A stretch of DNA of 64,000 nt from Polycladomyces zharkentensis (GCF_016938855.1 NZ_JAFHAP010000005.1:1-64000); one strand, 5' to 3'. Positions 34,206 to 44,040 are shown, counted from the first letter of the stretch. The notes: generated from the letters alone by a model not told the origin. A program made the numbers and translations.

Positions 34206-35621
34206 ATGATGCAATTGCTTGATATCATTGTCATTCTCATTTATTTTGGCACGATGATCGTGATTGGGCTCTACGGTTCAATGAAAGCCAAAACAACCGA
34301 AGAGTATGTCCTGGCCGGGAGGAATTTGGGCTTCTTTATGTTCTTTGGTTGCATGGCGGCGGTTATTTTGGGTGGGGCATCTACGATTGGAACTGCAAAA
34401 CTGGGTTATCAGTATGGAATATCAGGGATGTGGTTTGTGGTCATGATTGGATTAGGGATGCTCCTGTTGGGAATTTTTATGATCCGGCCACTCTATGGGG
34501 AAAAAGTGAAAACCATCAGCGAATTATTGGGTAAACGTTATAATACTGAAACAAGGTATCTCAGTGCCGTTGTGGCCAGTATCTATACACTCATGGTTTC
34601 TGTTACACAAGTGATTGGAATGGGAACCGTTTTTCATGCCGTACTGGGTTGGGATGATCATGTATCCATGCTGGTCGGCGGAGGAATTGTCCTTTTTTAT
34701 ACGCTGTTGGGTGGTATGTGGAGTGTCACCATAACGGATATTGTTCAATTTGTGATCAAAGCCACCGGCATTTTTGTCATCATGTTACCCATGAGCTTAT
34801 ATGCGGCAGGTGGATGGTCCAATCTGGTTTCCAGATTGCCTGATTCTCATTTCGATCTGACTCACATTGGACTTACCCAGATCTTGCAATATTTCCTGCT
34901 CTACACGCTTGGTTTGATCATTTCCCAGGATATTTGGCAACGGACATTTACGGCAAAAACAGAAAGGATTTCTCGTACAGGCAGTATTGCTGCCGGCGTT
35001 TTCAGTATTGCTTATGCGATTGCGATCAGCATCATAGGGATGTGCGGCGTTGTTGTCATACCCAATATCGATAATCCGCAAAATATTTTCGCAGCCATGG
35101 CGCTCAAAATTCTTCCGCCCGGTGTATTGGGACTGGTGCTGGCTTGTGTGTGTTCCGCGCTGATGTCCACTTCCTCAGGTACATTGCTCGCCTCATCCAC
35201 TTTAATCACGAATGATATACTCAAACCATTTTTCTTCCAAAATGCAGATGAAAAGCGGTTAATGACCGTTTCCAGGGTCGTAACTTTGCTGGTTGGATTG
35301 ACTGGCATCGTCTTTGCCATTTGGATTCAAGATGTATTAGTGGCACTGGATGTAGCGTATGCGATTCTCTCCGGAGCCATATTCGTACCTGTGGTGTTGG
35401 GATTTTTCTGGAAAAGAGCAACTGCGAAAGCAGGATTTTATTCGATTATCATCAGCACTTTGGTCATCATCGCCGGGTTAGCGATCGAAGGGATTACTTC
35501 AACCAATCCGATAATGTACGGAATCGCCGTCAGCTTCTTGGTGATGATCATCCTTTCACTGATCCCTGCGTCGAAAGAAGTTGTTGTCAGCAATGAGACA
35601 GCCAAGCAGGAGCACAGTTAA
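34206..35621 (+). CDS. sodium:solute symporter (SSS family), 471 aa
   Basis: Membrane transporter with about 13 predicted helices. Family features: Y(V/A)LAGRNLGFF near residue 37, GGASTIGTAKLGYQYGISGM, and ACVCSALMSTSSGTLLASST near residue 315 (the conserved Na+-site region). Substrate not evident; the length and R/N pattern are like PanF/DhlC-type members. ATG 34206 with GAGGTGGG just upstream. The aminotransferase relic upstream hints at an amino acid, amine or carboxylate substrate. A shared terminator separates it from the converging TetR gene. Confidence 0.82.
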   Translation: MMQLLDIIVILIYFGTMIVIGLYGSMKAKTTEEYVLAGRNLGFFMFFGCMAAVILGGASTIGTAKLGYQYGISGMWFVVMIGLGMLLLGIFMIRPLYGEKVKTISELLGKRYNTETRYLSAVVASIYTLMVSVTQVIGMGTVFHAVLGWDDHVSMLVGGGIVLFYTLLGGMWSVTITDIVQFVIKATGIFVIMLPMSLYAAGGWSNLVSRLPDSHFDLTHIGLTQILQYFLLYTLGLIISQDIWQRTFTAKTERISRTGSIAAGVFSIAYAIAISIIGMCGVVVIPNIDNPQNIFAAMALKILPPGVLGLVLACVCSALMSTSSGTLLASSTLITNDILKPFFFQNADEKRLMTVSRVVTLLVGLTGIVFAIWIQDVLVALDVAYAILSGAIFVPVVLGFFWKRATAKAGFYSIIISTLVIIAGLAIEGITSTNPIMYGIAVSFLVMIILSLIPASKEVVVSNETAKQEHS

Positions 35622-35736
35622 TATCCAATAGTCTTTGGAATTCGGCAGGGAAAAAAGGTTCTTCTCCAATCTCCAAAGATGTGAATGCATGGGAATGGAA
35701 TCTCATGAAGGTTGCTGATTTGGGTCGACGACCAAA

Positions 35737-35775
35737 AAGCCGCTTGGTCCCGTTCTGGGATCAGCGGCTTCTTTG
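35737..35775. terminator. bidirectional terminator
   Basis: AAGCCGCT / AGCGGCTT stem with an internal TGGTCCCGTTCTGGGATC arm, flanked by AAAAA on the left and TTCTTTG on the right, between the convergent symporter and TetR genes. Confidence 0.7.
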
Positions 35776-35777
35776 TT

Positions 35778-36419
35778 TTATGAACCGTGAGGTTCCGGTG
35801 GAAGTTCATGCGGGGGAATTTGCAGATGCTGGACCCGCAATCGTGTCAGTTGTGTGGCCATGTAGTCGGGGGAATAGGGCATATCGTGTTTCAGCCACCA
35901 GGAAATGACGCCCAGATAAGCGGATGCGGCATAGTGTATCAAGATCTCTTTGGGTACTTTGGGATGGATCGCTTTGGTCATGCTTTGTTCCAGGCGGCTG
36001 TCCAAGACGTTGACAAAAACGTCCATGAGCCGGGACCAAAAGCTTTGTTGCCCTTTATTGCCGAGCATCACTCGATAAAATTTCTCGTGTTTGGCAACAT
36101 GCTCAAATACATAGACCAAGTCGGGAAGCGGCTGAATGACATTTCCGTCTGAATCGACGATGTCATAGTCGATCAGCCGGCATTTCTTCATTCCGGTTAC
36201 CAATTCTTCCAAGATCTCTTCCACGCTTTGCGCGAGCAGATCTTCTTTGTCCCGGTAATGCAAATAGAAAGTGGCGCGGTTGAGGGTGGCGCGCTGGGTG
36301 ATGTCTTGCACAGTGATGGCACTGAAGCCTTTTTCACCGATCAGATCGATGAGTGCGTTTCTCAGCATTTGGCGCGTGCGGATGACACGGGGATCCAATT
36401 TTCGGGACTTGTGTGGCAT
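35778..36419 (-). CDS. TetR-family transcriptional regulator, 213 aa
   Basis: Helix-turn-helix in residues about 14-60: RTRQMLRNALIDLIGEKGFS, then ITVQDITQRATLNRATFYLH with the YRDKEDLL ending typical of TetR. The C-terminal part resembles the TetR_C_8-like domain (VFEHVAKHEKFYRVMLGNKG). It acts as a dimeric DNA-binding protein in the cytoplasm. The start is at 36419, divergent from asnB with about 220 bases between them. An imperfect inverted repeat TTTGTTAATTGATAAACAAA near 36448-36467, just before its own start, may be the autoregulatory operator. Ligand unknown. Confidence 0.82.
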   Translation of the reverse strand: MPHKSRKLDPRVIRTRQMLRNALIDLIGEKGFSAITVQDITQRATLNRATFYLHYRDKEDLLAQSVEEILEELVTGMKKCRLIDYDIVDSDGNVIQPLPDLVYVFEHVAKHEKFYRVMLGNKGQQSFWSRLMDVFVNVLDSRLEQSMTKAIHPKVPKEILIHYAASAYLGVISWWLKHDMPYSPDYMATQLTRLRVQHLQIPPHELPPEPHGS

Positions 36420-36511
36420 AGGTTTTCTCCTCCTTTGTTGATCTTTTTGTTAATTGATAAACAAATGTATCCCCTTCGTCGCTTAATCAACAAATCAGCA
36501 GGGATTGCTCA

Positions 36512-36539
36512 TTGAAATCCCCGTTAACGGTATTATAAT
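36512..36539 (+). promoter_or_regulatory. asnB promoter with palindrome in the spacer
   Basis: TTGAAA at 36512-36517 and a perfect TATAAT at 36534-36539, spacing 16. The spacer contains the 10-base palindrome CCGTTAACGG (36521-36530), a position where a bound repressor would block polymerase. Confidence 0.55.
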
Positions 36540-36639
36540 TGACAATGTGTCGTTTATAAAACGGTTTGTTTAAAAAATGGAATTGCATGATGGAGTCGGA
36601 GCCGATTTCCATTACAGTCACGAATAGGAGATGGTACAC

Positions 36640-38460
36640 ATGTGTGGTATCGCCGGTTGGATCGATTGGGAAAAAGACCTTTCCGGTGAGCGGCCGGTTT
36701 TGGAAAAAATGGCTCATGCGATTCGCCATCGCGGACCGGATGCAGACGGATTTTGGCTGTCGAAAAGGGCCGCTTTGGCGCATCGCCGCTTGATTGTGAT
36801 CGATCCGGAAGGCGGTCTGCAGCCAATGGTTTATCGCCAAGGGGATCGCGTTTATACTTTGACATATAACGGGGAGATCTATAACTACCTTGAGTTGCGG
36901 CGCCTCTTGCAGGAACGTGGCCATGTGTTCAAGACCAACTCCGATACGGAAGTGCTGTTGCACACCTATTTGGAATGGGGCGAAGATTGTGTTCATCATT
37001 TGAACGGGATTTTCGCTTTTGCCATTTGGGATGAAGCGGAGCAAAAGCTGTTTTTGGGACGCGACCATTTGGGGGTCAAGCCGCTTTTCTATGTCGAACG
37101 CGGTAGCGCCGTCTTGTTTGCTTCTGAAATCAAGGCTTTGCTCGCGCATCCGGCTGTCAAACCGGAAGTGGATCAGAACGGGTTGGCCGAGATTTTCGGC
37201 ATGGGGCCGATGCGCACTCCCGGCGTCGGTGTGTACAAAGATGTGAAAGAAGTGCGTGCCGGCCATACAGTTGTGTTCACGCGGGAAGGAAAACGCATCA
37301 CCCGATATTGGGAACTGAAAAGCAAGCCGCACACGGATGATGTGGAGACGACTGCGGAACGCATCCGCGAAATCCTGGAAGATACCGTGCGTCGCCAACT
37401 GATTTCCGATATGCCGCTCGTAGCGATGCTCTCCGGAGGATTGGACTCCAGCGGTTTGACGGCGATTGCCGGGAAAGAATTCAGCAGGGAAGGCAAAACG
37501 CTCCATACGTATTCACTCGATTTTGTCGGAAGTGACCGGGATTTCCAAGAAGACTTGCTCCACCGCGATTTGGATCAGCCTTGGGTCAAGCGGGTGTCCG
37601 AACATGTGAAAACCGAGCATCACACAATTGTCCTGGATGCGGATGAACTGCTGGAGCACATGCTGGTGCCGCTTCGGGCCCGCGATTTGCCGGGAATCGG
37701 GGAAATGGAAACATCGCTGTATTTGTTGTTCAGAGAGATGAAAAAAGATGCGACGGTGGCCTTGTCCGGTGAATCGGCGGACGAAGTGTTCAGCGGTTAT
37801 CCTTGGTTCCACCAGGAAGAGTTTCTGAATGCGCGCACGTTCCCGTGGCTGGTGAGCACTGGTTTCATCAGCAAGGTCATGTCGCCGGAAGCATTGGAGA
37901 AAGCCCGCCCGGATGAATATGTGGCGGCGAGATACGAAGAAGCGATTGCCGAAGTGCCGGCGTTGCCCGGTGAAACGGCGTTGGAAGCGCGCCAGCGGGA
38001 AATGTCTTATCTCTTTATCACCCGTTTCTTGCCGTTCATGCTCGACCGCAAAGACCGCACCAGCAGTTATGTCGGTTTTGAAGTGCGTGTTCCGTTCTGC
38101 GATTATCGCTTGGTGGAATACCTGTGGAATGTCCCGTATCAAGTGAAAACGGTGGATAACATCGAAAAAGGCATTTTGCGGCGGGCACTGAAGGGCTATT
38201 TGCCGGACGATGTGCTCTACCGCCGGAAAAGCGCATATCCGACCGCGCAAAATCCGAACTATTTCCAAGCGGTCAAGCGCTGGATGAAAGAGATTTTGAC
38301 TGATGCCAATTCCCCGGTATTACCGTTAATCGACAAAAAGAAAGTGGAAGCGGTCATCGATGGACAAACAGATCTCGATGCCGGCAGAATCACCAAATTG
38401 CTGGAATACCTGATCCAAGTGAATATGTGGTTGAAAGAATACGGGATTGTCATTCGTTAA
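36640..38460 (+). CDS. asnB: asparagine synthetase (glutamine-hydrolysing)
   Basis: Makes asparagine from aspartate, glutamine and ATP. The chosen ATG 36640 gives MCGIAGW, with the Cys nucleophile of the class II glutaminase after Met removal; AGGAG lies nine bases upstream, whereas ATG 36631 is too close. Further motifs: RHRGPDADG, LTYNGEIYNY and TNSDTEVLLH in the glutaminase domain (1-200), then the PP-loop MLSGGLDSSGL and ALSGESADEVFSGYP in the synthetase domain. 606 residues, normal for the AsnB/AsnO type. Single-gene unit ending in a strong terminator. Confidence 0.92.
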   Translation: MCGIAGWIDWEKDLSGERPVLEKMAHAIRHRGPDADGFWLSKRAALAHRRLIVIDPEGGLQPMVYRQGDRVYTLTYNGEIYNYLELRRLLQERGHVFKTNSDTEVLLHTYLEWGEDCVHHLNGIFAFAIWDEAEQKLFLGRDHLGVKPLFYVERGSAVLFASEIKALLAHPAVKPEVDQNGLAEIFGMGPMRTPGVGVYKDVKEVRAGHTVVFTREGKRITRYWELKSKPHTDDVETTAERIREILEDTVRRQLISDMPLVAMLSGGLDSSGLTAIAGKEFSREGKTLHTYSLDFVGSDRDFQEDLLHRDLDQPWVKRVSEHVKTEHHTIVLDADELLEHMLVPLRARDLPGIGEMETSLYLLFREMKKDATVALSGESADEVFSGYPWFHQEEFLNARTFPWLVSTGFISKVMSPEALEKARPDEYVAARYEEAIAEVPALPGETALEARQREMSYLFITRFLPFMLDRKDRTSSYVGFEVRVPFCDYRLVEYLWNVPYQVKTVDNIEKGILRRALKGYLPDDVLYRRKSAYPTAQNPNYFQAVKRWMKEILTDANSPVLPLIDKKKVEAVIDGQTDLDAGRITKLLEYLIQVNMWLKEYGIVIR

Positions 38461-38481
38461 CCCTTGTCGTTATTCCCTACA

Positions 38482-38514
38482 AAAACCTGCTACTACTACA
38501 GTAGCAGGTTTTTT
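38482..38514 (+). terminator. terminator of asnB
   Basis: AAAACCTGCTAC / GTAGCAGGTTTT perfect stem with loop TACTACA and further T. Confidence 0.9.
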
Positions 38515-38599
38515 GCAGAAGATAGAAACACATTTTTGCGATAGATATTTTAGGAGAGATTGTTGAAATGGAATCGGAGAGAACAGGCTCACCTGTCAA

Positions 38600-38695
38600 A
38601 GCGTCTCTTATGGCGTGTCTGATGAATACTGTCCCTCATTGTTCTCCCGGATCACTTCACCTGCGTCTGCAGGGAAGCGGTGGCTTTTGCAATAA
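38600..38695 (-). repeat. dispersed repeat, copy B
   Basis: On the minus strand: CCGCTTCCCTGCAGACGCAG, then GTGAAGTGATCCGGGAGAAC. It matches the shared core of the other copies (CTTCC.TGCAGGGCGCAGG.GGAGCGATCCGGGAA). It lies in the 341-base gap between asnB and the next gene; the rest of that gap shows no other feature beyond the asnB terminator. Confidence 0.5.
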
Positions 38696-38801
38696 AGAAA
38701 TAGATGTTTTATCATTATTGAAAATGTCATTCTATCCAGATACCAGTATTTGTATTTTTCGAAAATCAAAAATTTCCTGTCTCCATCTGGGAGGGACTTC
38801 A

Positions 38802-39734
38802 TTGAAAGCGATTGTCATAAGAAATTATGGAGGTCGCGATCAACTGCAACTGGAGGATATTCCCGCTCCATCTGTTGAAAAGGACGAAGTTTTGGTAAAG
38901 ATTCACGCAACCTCTGTCAATCCCTTGGATTGGAAAGTACGAGAAGGGATGTTGAAAGGTCGTCGGGATTTTCAATTCCCTCTCATTTTAGGTTGGGATT
39001 TTTCCGGAGTGGTGATGGACGTCGGTGAAGAGGTAAGCCAACATTACCAGATTGGAGATGCCGTTTTTGGAATGCCCGACCTGACCAAAAACGGAACTTA
39101 TGCGGAATATATTTCCGTAAAGGCTGATTACTTAGCACCCAAACCCCGCAATTTATCTCACGTCGAGGCTGCTTCCATCCCGCTGGTGGGATTGACTGCG
39201 TGGCAAAGCCTGGTCACTCACGGAAATCTCCAACAGGGGGAGAAAGTGCTGATTCATGCCGGGGCAGGTGGTGTAGGAAGCTTTGCCATCCAGCTGGCCA
39301 AACATCTGGGAGCCTATGTGGCAACAACGGTGAGTGAGCGGAACAAAGATTTTGTCTCCGAGCTGGGAGCGGATGAAGTCATTGACTACCAAAAACAGAA
39401 TTTTGCTGCTCAACTTGCGGATTTTGACGTGGTCTTTGATACGGTAGGTGGAGCCGCGCTGGAGAAAAGTTGTTCCGTGTTAAAGCCTGGTGGAAGGTTG
39501 ATCACCATTGCCGGGTCCGCGAATGCTTCCCTGGAAGAAAGATACGCCATCCGTATCGATCCTGTAGAGGTGGAACCCAACGGTCAACACATGAAAGAGA
39601 TCCTTACTTTACTTGAAAACAGAAAAATTCGTCCCGTCGTGGAACAACAATATCGCCTGGATGAAATTCGAAAAGCCCATGAAGTAAGCGAGTCGAGGCA
39701 TCTCCGCGGAAAGATTGGCATCGTAGTTCAATGA
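38802..39734 (+). CDS. zinc-independent alcohol dehydrogenase / quinone oxidoreductase
   Basis: MDR-superfamily NADP-dependent reductase, 310 residues from TTG 38802, preceded by GGGAGGG. The frame is open a further 234 bases upstream, but that part overlaps the dispersed repeat and is not family-like. Motifs: VKIHATSVNPLDWKVREGML, GWDFSGVV, PLVGLTAWQSL, and the nucleotide-binding VLIHAGAGGVGSFAIQLAKH. The structural-zinc Cys cluster is absent, as in quinone oxidoreductases. Stands alone; physiological substrate unknown. Confidence 0.85.
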   Translation: MKAIVIRNYGGRDQLQLEDIPAPSVEKDEVLVKIHATSVNPLDWKVREGMLKGRRDFQFPLILGWDFSGVVMDVGEEVSQHYQIGDAVFGMPDLTKNGTYAEYISVKADYLAPKPRNLSHVEAASIPLVGLTAWQSLVTHGNLQQGEKVLIHAGAGGVGSFAIQLAKHLGAYVATTVSERNKDFVSELGADEVIDYQKQNFAAQLADFDVVFDTVGGAALEKSCSVLKPGGRLITIAGSANASLEERYAIRIDPVEVEPNGQHMKEILTLLENRKIRPVVEQQYRLDEIRKAHEVSESRHLRGKIGIVVQ

Positions 39735-39859
39735 AATGGAAGGGAGACAGATGTTTTCACACCACGTGACTGTGGCGTTTTTTGTTTATCTCATAACAGA
39801 TATTTTTTGGCTAAAACCGATTGATTATTGATTAACCACTTTATCCGTGACTTTTTCCT

Positions 39860-40010
39860 TCACCAGACGAGTGACAAGAAAAGACTAACCAAGGACACCA
39901 GCTGAGCTGCAGCGCTGGCCCAACCGAGGTTCGGCAGAGTGCTGTACTTGAGTATCAAGCCTCCCATGGCGGAACCTCCCACAATCCCCAAACAGAGAAA
40001 ATTGCTCCCC
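39860..40010 (-). pseudogene. C-terminal relic of an MFS transporter
   Basis: The minus strand reads SNFLCLGIVGGSAMGGLILK, then YSTLPNLGWASAAAQLVSLV and SLFLSLVW, ending at TGA 39862-39860. This is the last one or two membrane helices of an AraJ/YdhP-type drug efflux permease (N-x-x-GxxxGGxxI...LPxxGxxxA). The preceding 350 residues are missing. A 7-bp hairpin (GCTCCCC / GGGGAGC) marks the breakpoint. Confidence 0.5.
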
Positions 40011-40162
40011 CTTTTATTCGGGGAGCATTGGGTGGGATTCTGAATCCGGACCTCAACCGGTTACGATCAGCTCGCCGTCCAACACTGTTCCCTTTTCTAA
40101 CGATATACCTGTCACTGTCAAAAGGTTGATCGGATTGATGTGCCAACATCGGCTCAATCAAT

Positions 40163-40198
40163 ACAAAAATCCCCCTGCTATTGTATGTACGGGGGATT
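40163..40198 (-). terminator. minus-strand rho-independent terminator
   Basis: AATCCCCC / GGGGGATT stem with 15-base loop; read on the minus strand it is followed by TTTTTG. No intact minus-strand gene precedes it, so it may belong to a deleted one. The surrounding gap 40199-40726 has no supportable gene. Confidence 0.55.
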
Positions 40199-40726
40199 CT
40201 GACTTATGGGAAGAAAGTCGACCAAAAAGAAAAGCCCAACAAGGGCTGAGTAAAACCCACAATGTGGTGTCCAATCCATTTACCATTGTAACATATTATA
40301 TTTATTACACCACTATTTGTTCTTTCTAAATGATTCACTGGGGATCAAACCCTGCGTGAATATGAGCAAAAGGGGGGCTGAGTGCTCCAACGGTTAACGA
40401 CATAAAATCCTCTTCAATCTTGTGGAGGTGAGAAGATGTTATTCTTAACTTTATTGCACCCAGGGGAACATTCATTTTCCAGCGTCTTTTATTGGCAGGT
40501 ACTGCCTCGAAAAAATAACCGCATTGGAACGGAATAGCGAACGTTCGATTTTTCAAGTAATGATCGTTCTCCTTCACGGCGGCAGTGCCGATTTGCAGAT
40601 TGGACGTGTTTCTTGTCAGAAATTGCTTTTGAACCAGTCGTTACCGCCTTGGTGGACCAACTACTAACATCAAATCACCTGCACCGTTATACTGGGTGCA
40701 AGTGATTTTCATTCAGGAGGGATTCC

Positions 40727-41266
40727 ATGAGTAAATCCATGGTTCAAAAGACCCTGGATGGACTGAAACAGCGGCTTGTAAACAATAAACTGACAATTCA
40801 GCAAGAAGAGGGTTCGATAATGGAGGTTGAGTTTGCGTTTCATGAACCGGCAACTGAGCAAGAAATTCAAAATTTCACCGATTGAACAGGTATTCAATTA
40901 CCAGAAGACTACCAGGCATTTCTCCGAATGCATAACGGAGCGGTCTTGTTTAAACCATGGTTTGGCGGCGAAATGGAGTTGTTTCATTTGGCAGAGGTCG
41001 AAAATAAACGAGGGATCGTCGGGTATTTTCTTGATCATTGGTATCCCATCGCCGGTCAAAATGGACATTTTTTAATGATTGATGGAGAAAAAGCCAATCG
41101 GGGTGAGAAAGATTATCTGATGTGGTGGGACTCAAGCATCGTAGATGATGCCAAACATCTTAATCTCAACTTCGAGATTTGGATCGATCGGTTTATCGTG
41201 GCACAGGGCAGCATGTTTTGGTATTGGCCGCTATATAACGTCCATCACTATTATCGTAACCGTTAG
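40727..41266 (+). pseudogene. SMI1/KNR4-like immunity gene with in-frame stop
   Basis: ATG 40727 behind CAGGAGGG. The frame reads through FHEPATEQEIQNFTD, meets TGA at 40883-40885, and continues in the same frame as TGIQLPEDYQAFLRMHNGAV to 41266. The A(T)EQEI...G..LPEDY.AFLR.HNG pattern is the SMI1/KNR4 (SUKH) hallmark, an immunity superfamily of polymorphic toxins. TGA probably replaces CGA (Arg), a single transition. Without the stop the product would be 179 residues. As written only a 52-residue stub is made, unless the downstream piece is restarted. Confidence 0.7.
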
Positions 41267-42256
41267 ATCGCGGAATGATCTGCCGATTGAATTGGGAAAT
41301 CAGTCGGGGAATGGTGTGTTTGGACCTGACTGCCGTTTGCCCGGATCGGGACAACAAACAGTTACACTGAAAAATCAGGGGTGGCAGTGCCCCGGTCTGT
41401 GACACCAAATAAAAGCCGGACGGGGTACCGTCAGAAAAAGTGTACAGATGCATGAAATCCGTTCATTTTGAACGGGATTGGAATAAGCTGTAAATGCCAT
41501 GAAAACCCCAAGGGAGCAGGGTTTGTCGCCATTTTTGTTATCTGTCGGCGATCTGTCCCCCGTGTACTGAGAGACAAAAAATGATGAAGTCGAACAAGAT
41601 CTCCGTTTTCCTGTTATTTCCTTCCGGTCGCAGGGATAAATCTTGAATCGCGGAGTGATAATGAAGATGCGGGTACGCAACGGTTGAGCTCAGTTTCATC
41701 TGTTACTCTCCACCAAGCGAGAGTGCAGATGGTCATCCAAAGACGCATGCAGGTCTGTCAATGGCTTTGTATGCAGTCGGAGGAAAAATGCCTTACGTTT
41801 GGAAAAGGCTGCGTTGCAGTCGAGTACCAACCCGATTGCAGCGGGGTCCCAACCAATCGTACGGCTTCGAGCGAACGAACCATCATCATCAGTTGTGAAA
41901 TGTTTGGTCATGGTCAAGAGATCATGGCTGGATATGAAGCGATTCATGATGGTTCCAGGTAAATCGTTGCGTACCCGTTTTTTGTGCCTTCATCCGGGGC
42001 AGTCCGTATCCAAAAAACCCGGGGGATATCTAAGACGTCAAGCTATCAAGCGACTTGTTTCGTTACAGCTCTCCTGTCAGAATCCATCAAGGAGGGCATT
42101 GCACGCTGCTCTTGGGAAACTGGAACAGTTGTGTTGAAGAACGGCTGTTATTCCTGTTCGGATTGGTGAAGGGAGACAGTCGTTTTTTTGTTAACCTCAT
42201 TTGATGTTGGATTGCTGTCCGATTTTGTCATTAAAGAAAGCAAGTGATAAAAAGGA
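41267..42256. other. long gene-free stretch, probably decayed sequence
   Basis: 990 bases in which I can support no gene. Several short open frames occur on both strands (for example a minus frame at 41947-41696 with FSKRKAFFLRLHTK), but none has a ribosome site or recognisable family. AACGGCTGT...ACAGTCGTTTTTTT at about 42139-42190 is a terminator-like hairpin, suggesting that a transcribed plus-strand gene once ended here. Confidence 0.4.
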
Positions 42257-43021
42257 TCATTCATTCTCCGTCATGCCGGAGGGTCGATACCATTCCACGG
42301 CATTGCGCCAGAGCACCTTCTCGGCCAGCGTTTCTCCCAAGGTCTCACGGATGAGGTTGATATCTGCATCCTGAAATGGTCTTTCGGCTCTGGTGGAGGG
42401 TAGATCCGTACCGAACATCAGTGCATGGGGATTGACCGCAGTGATGGATCGAATCGCTTCTTTCACATCCAAATTCACTCTGCCGAAACCTGTCGCTTTG
42501 ACCCGCACCCCTTTTTCCACCAGAGAGAGCAAAGCGGGAAAACCTTCACGGGATAATCCCAGATGATCGATGGAGACAGCGGGCAATCGGGTCAAGACTG
42601 GGGCGAGGTCAGCCAACAACCGGGAATCGATATACAGTTCCACGTGCCAGCCGGCCAGTTCATATACGTGTGAGGCAAAATGCTCCAATCGGTCCAATGG
42701 CACTGATCTTCCGCGATGAACGTTGAATCGGACTCCCCTGACTCCGATTTGGTGTAGGTGCAAGATTTTATCATCGGGATAATCGACAGGCAGTTGAGTG
42801 ACACCGACAAAGTTCGGACCAAGGGTTGTCAGCGCTTCTGACAAATAGCTTTGATCAAATGATTGAAAGGAACCGGATACGACCGCCCCTCCGATCAGAC
42901 CAAGGTGACGGGTCCTCTGGATGTAATCCTCACAAGTGAAAGGATCGGGCAAAAAGCCTTGATTTTTCGTCAGGGGAAAACGTGGGTCGATGATATGAAA
43001 ATGAGCGTCAAAAATGATCAT
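42257..43021 (-). CDS. amidohydrolase_2-family TIM-barrel hydrolase, 254 aa
   Basis: Metal-dependent hydrolase. Motifs: IIFDAHFHIIDPRFPL at the start (His-x-His metal ligands), GVRGVRFNVHRG, LPAVSIDHLGLSREG (His ligand) and LMFGTDLPSTRAERPF at the end (catalytic Asp). These match the 2-pyrone-4,6-dicarboxylate lactonase / L-fuconolactonase-like group. ATG 43021 chosen because the family begins there; the open frame upstream is not family-like and no clear site distinguishes it. Single gene; substrate unknown. Confidence 0.8.
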   Translation of the reverse strand: MIIFDAHFHIIDPRFPLTKNQGFLPDPFTCEDYIQRTRHLGLIGGAVVSGSFQSFDQSYLSEALTTLGPNFVGVTQLPVDYPDDKILHLHQIGVRGVRFNVHRGRSVPLDRLEHFASHVYELAGWHVELYIDSRLLADLAPVLTRLPAVSIDHLGLSREGFPALLSLVEKGVRVKATGFGRVNLDVKEAIRSITAVNPHALMFGTDLPSTRAERPFQDADINLIRETLGETLAEKVLWRNAVEWYRPSGMTENE

Positions 43022-43143
43022 CGATTCAGAAAACTCCTTTGAAAGAATGAACAGGATACGCGAATGATAAGTCCGGGAATCGTTCAGCGATCGATTCCCG
43101 GACACGTGTTTTAACGGGAACGAGGGAGGTGGATAAAAAATGA

Positions 43144-44040
43144 TCAGTTCACTTTTTTGGCGACAGATTGATGGAGATAAGCTTTGTATCCGTTGGACAA
43201 TTGGATTTCGTACCATTCACGGCCTTGCCCGGTCAATGTGAACACCGTACCGTTTGCCGCTTTTTGGATGATGGGAGCGGACAAAGACGGTGCCGATCGG
43301 ACGTTGGCCCGGCTGGCCGTGATTTGCACGCGGCCGGTTGCAGGCCGGATCGTGTCCGTACCAGTATCATTGCCCACATTGACCACGTTGGCGCTGTAGA
43401 CGTATCCCGTTTTGCCGTTGCTCAGTTTTACGCGATACCAGTCCCGCACCACACCGGTTTTCTCAATAACGGTGTTTTTGGCCAACTGAGTGATGACAAA
43501 CGCGCCGGTGGAAGGTCCGGTGCGGATGTTGGTTTTGTCCACGGTGATTTTCAGTTGGCCGGAAGCCGGTTGGACACCGTAAGAGGGATCACCCTCCCAG
43601 CGGCCGGTGTGTTGGCCGTTGTGAATCCAAACGGGTGTGCCTTCCGGTACGATATCGTAGAGCTGGATCACGTCCTCGTTGCGCATCCGCACACATCCGC
43701 TCGATGCATGGGTGCCGATGGATTCCGGCTGATTGGTGCCGTGAATGCCGTAGGTGCGTCCTTTGTCACCGTTGACGCTGATGCCCAGCCAGCGTGGACC
43801 GAGCGGGTTGTTCGGATCGCCGCCGGGAATGTTTTTCCAACCCGGTTTGACAATCTTGACAACGAGGGTGAAGGTGCCTTCCGGCGTCAGGGATTGGGTT
43901 CGGCCGGTTGCGACAGGGTATACCTTGTAGAGATCACCGTTTTTGTACAAATACAGTTTGTTCGTCTGCTTGTCCACTTCAATTTGGTAATGGACGGATG
44001 GTGCCGCGCCAACGTTCGTGAGTGTAAACGTGAAGATCAA
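43144..44040 (-). CDS. L,D-transpeptidase (YkuD) with two SH3-like domains
   Basis: Exported enzyme that forms 3-3 peptidoglycan cross-links. YkuD domain in the first 135 residues: YQIEVDKQTNKLYLYKNGDL, then PGGDPNNPLGPRWLGIS and the active site HGTNQPESIGTHASSGCVRM (His...Ser-Gly-Cys). Two SH3_3-type wall-binding domains follow (KTNIRTGPSTGAFVITQL; RANVRSAPSLSAPIIQKA). TTG 44040 is the first formal start, but the same frame is open further upstream and reads RHWKWWFVPLVALALIFTFT, a clear signal peptide. GAGGAGGGA lies just before it, followed by ACGACAACGGTT, so the real start may be a non-standard ACG or a mutated ATG near 44085-44094. Next to it is a truncated homologue. Confidence 0.82.
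   Translation of the reverse strand: MIFTFTLTNVGAAPSVHYQIEVDKQTNKLYLYKNGDLYKVYPVATGRTQSLTPEGTFTLVVKIVKPGWKNIPGGDPNNPLGPRWLGISVNGDKGRTYGIHGTNQPESIGTHASSGCVRMRNEDVIQLYDIVPEGTPVWIHNGQHTGRWEGDPSYGVQPASGQLKITVDKTNIRTGPSTGAFVITQLAKNTVIEKTGVVRDWYRVKLSNGKTGYVYSANVVNVGNDTGTDTIRPATGRVQITASRANVRSAPSLSAPIIQKAANGTVFTLTGQGREWYEIQLSNGYKAYLHQSVAKKVN

Noticed and set aside
41684-41962. Short open frame with QSEEKCLTFGKGCVAVEYQP
   Set aside because: No ribosome site or family match; it lies in apparently decayed sequence.
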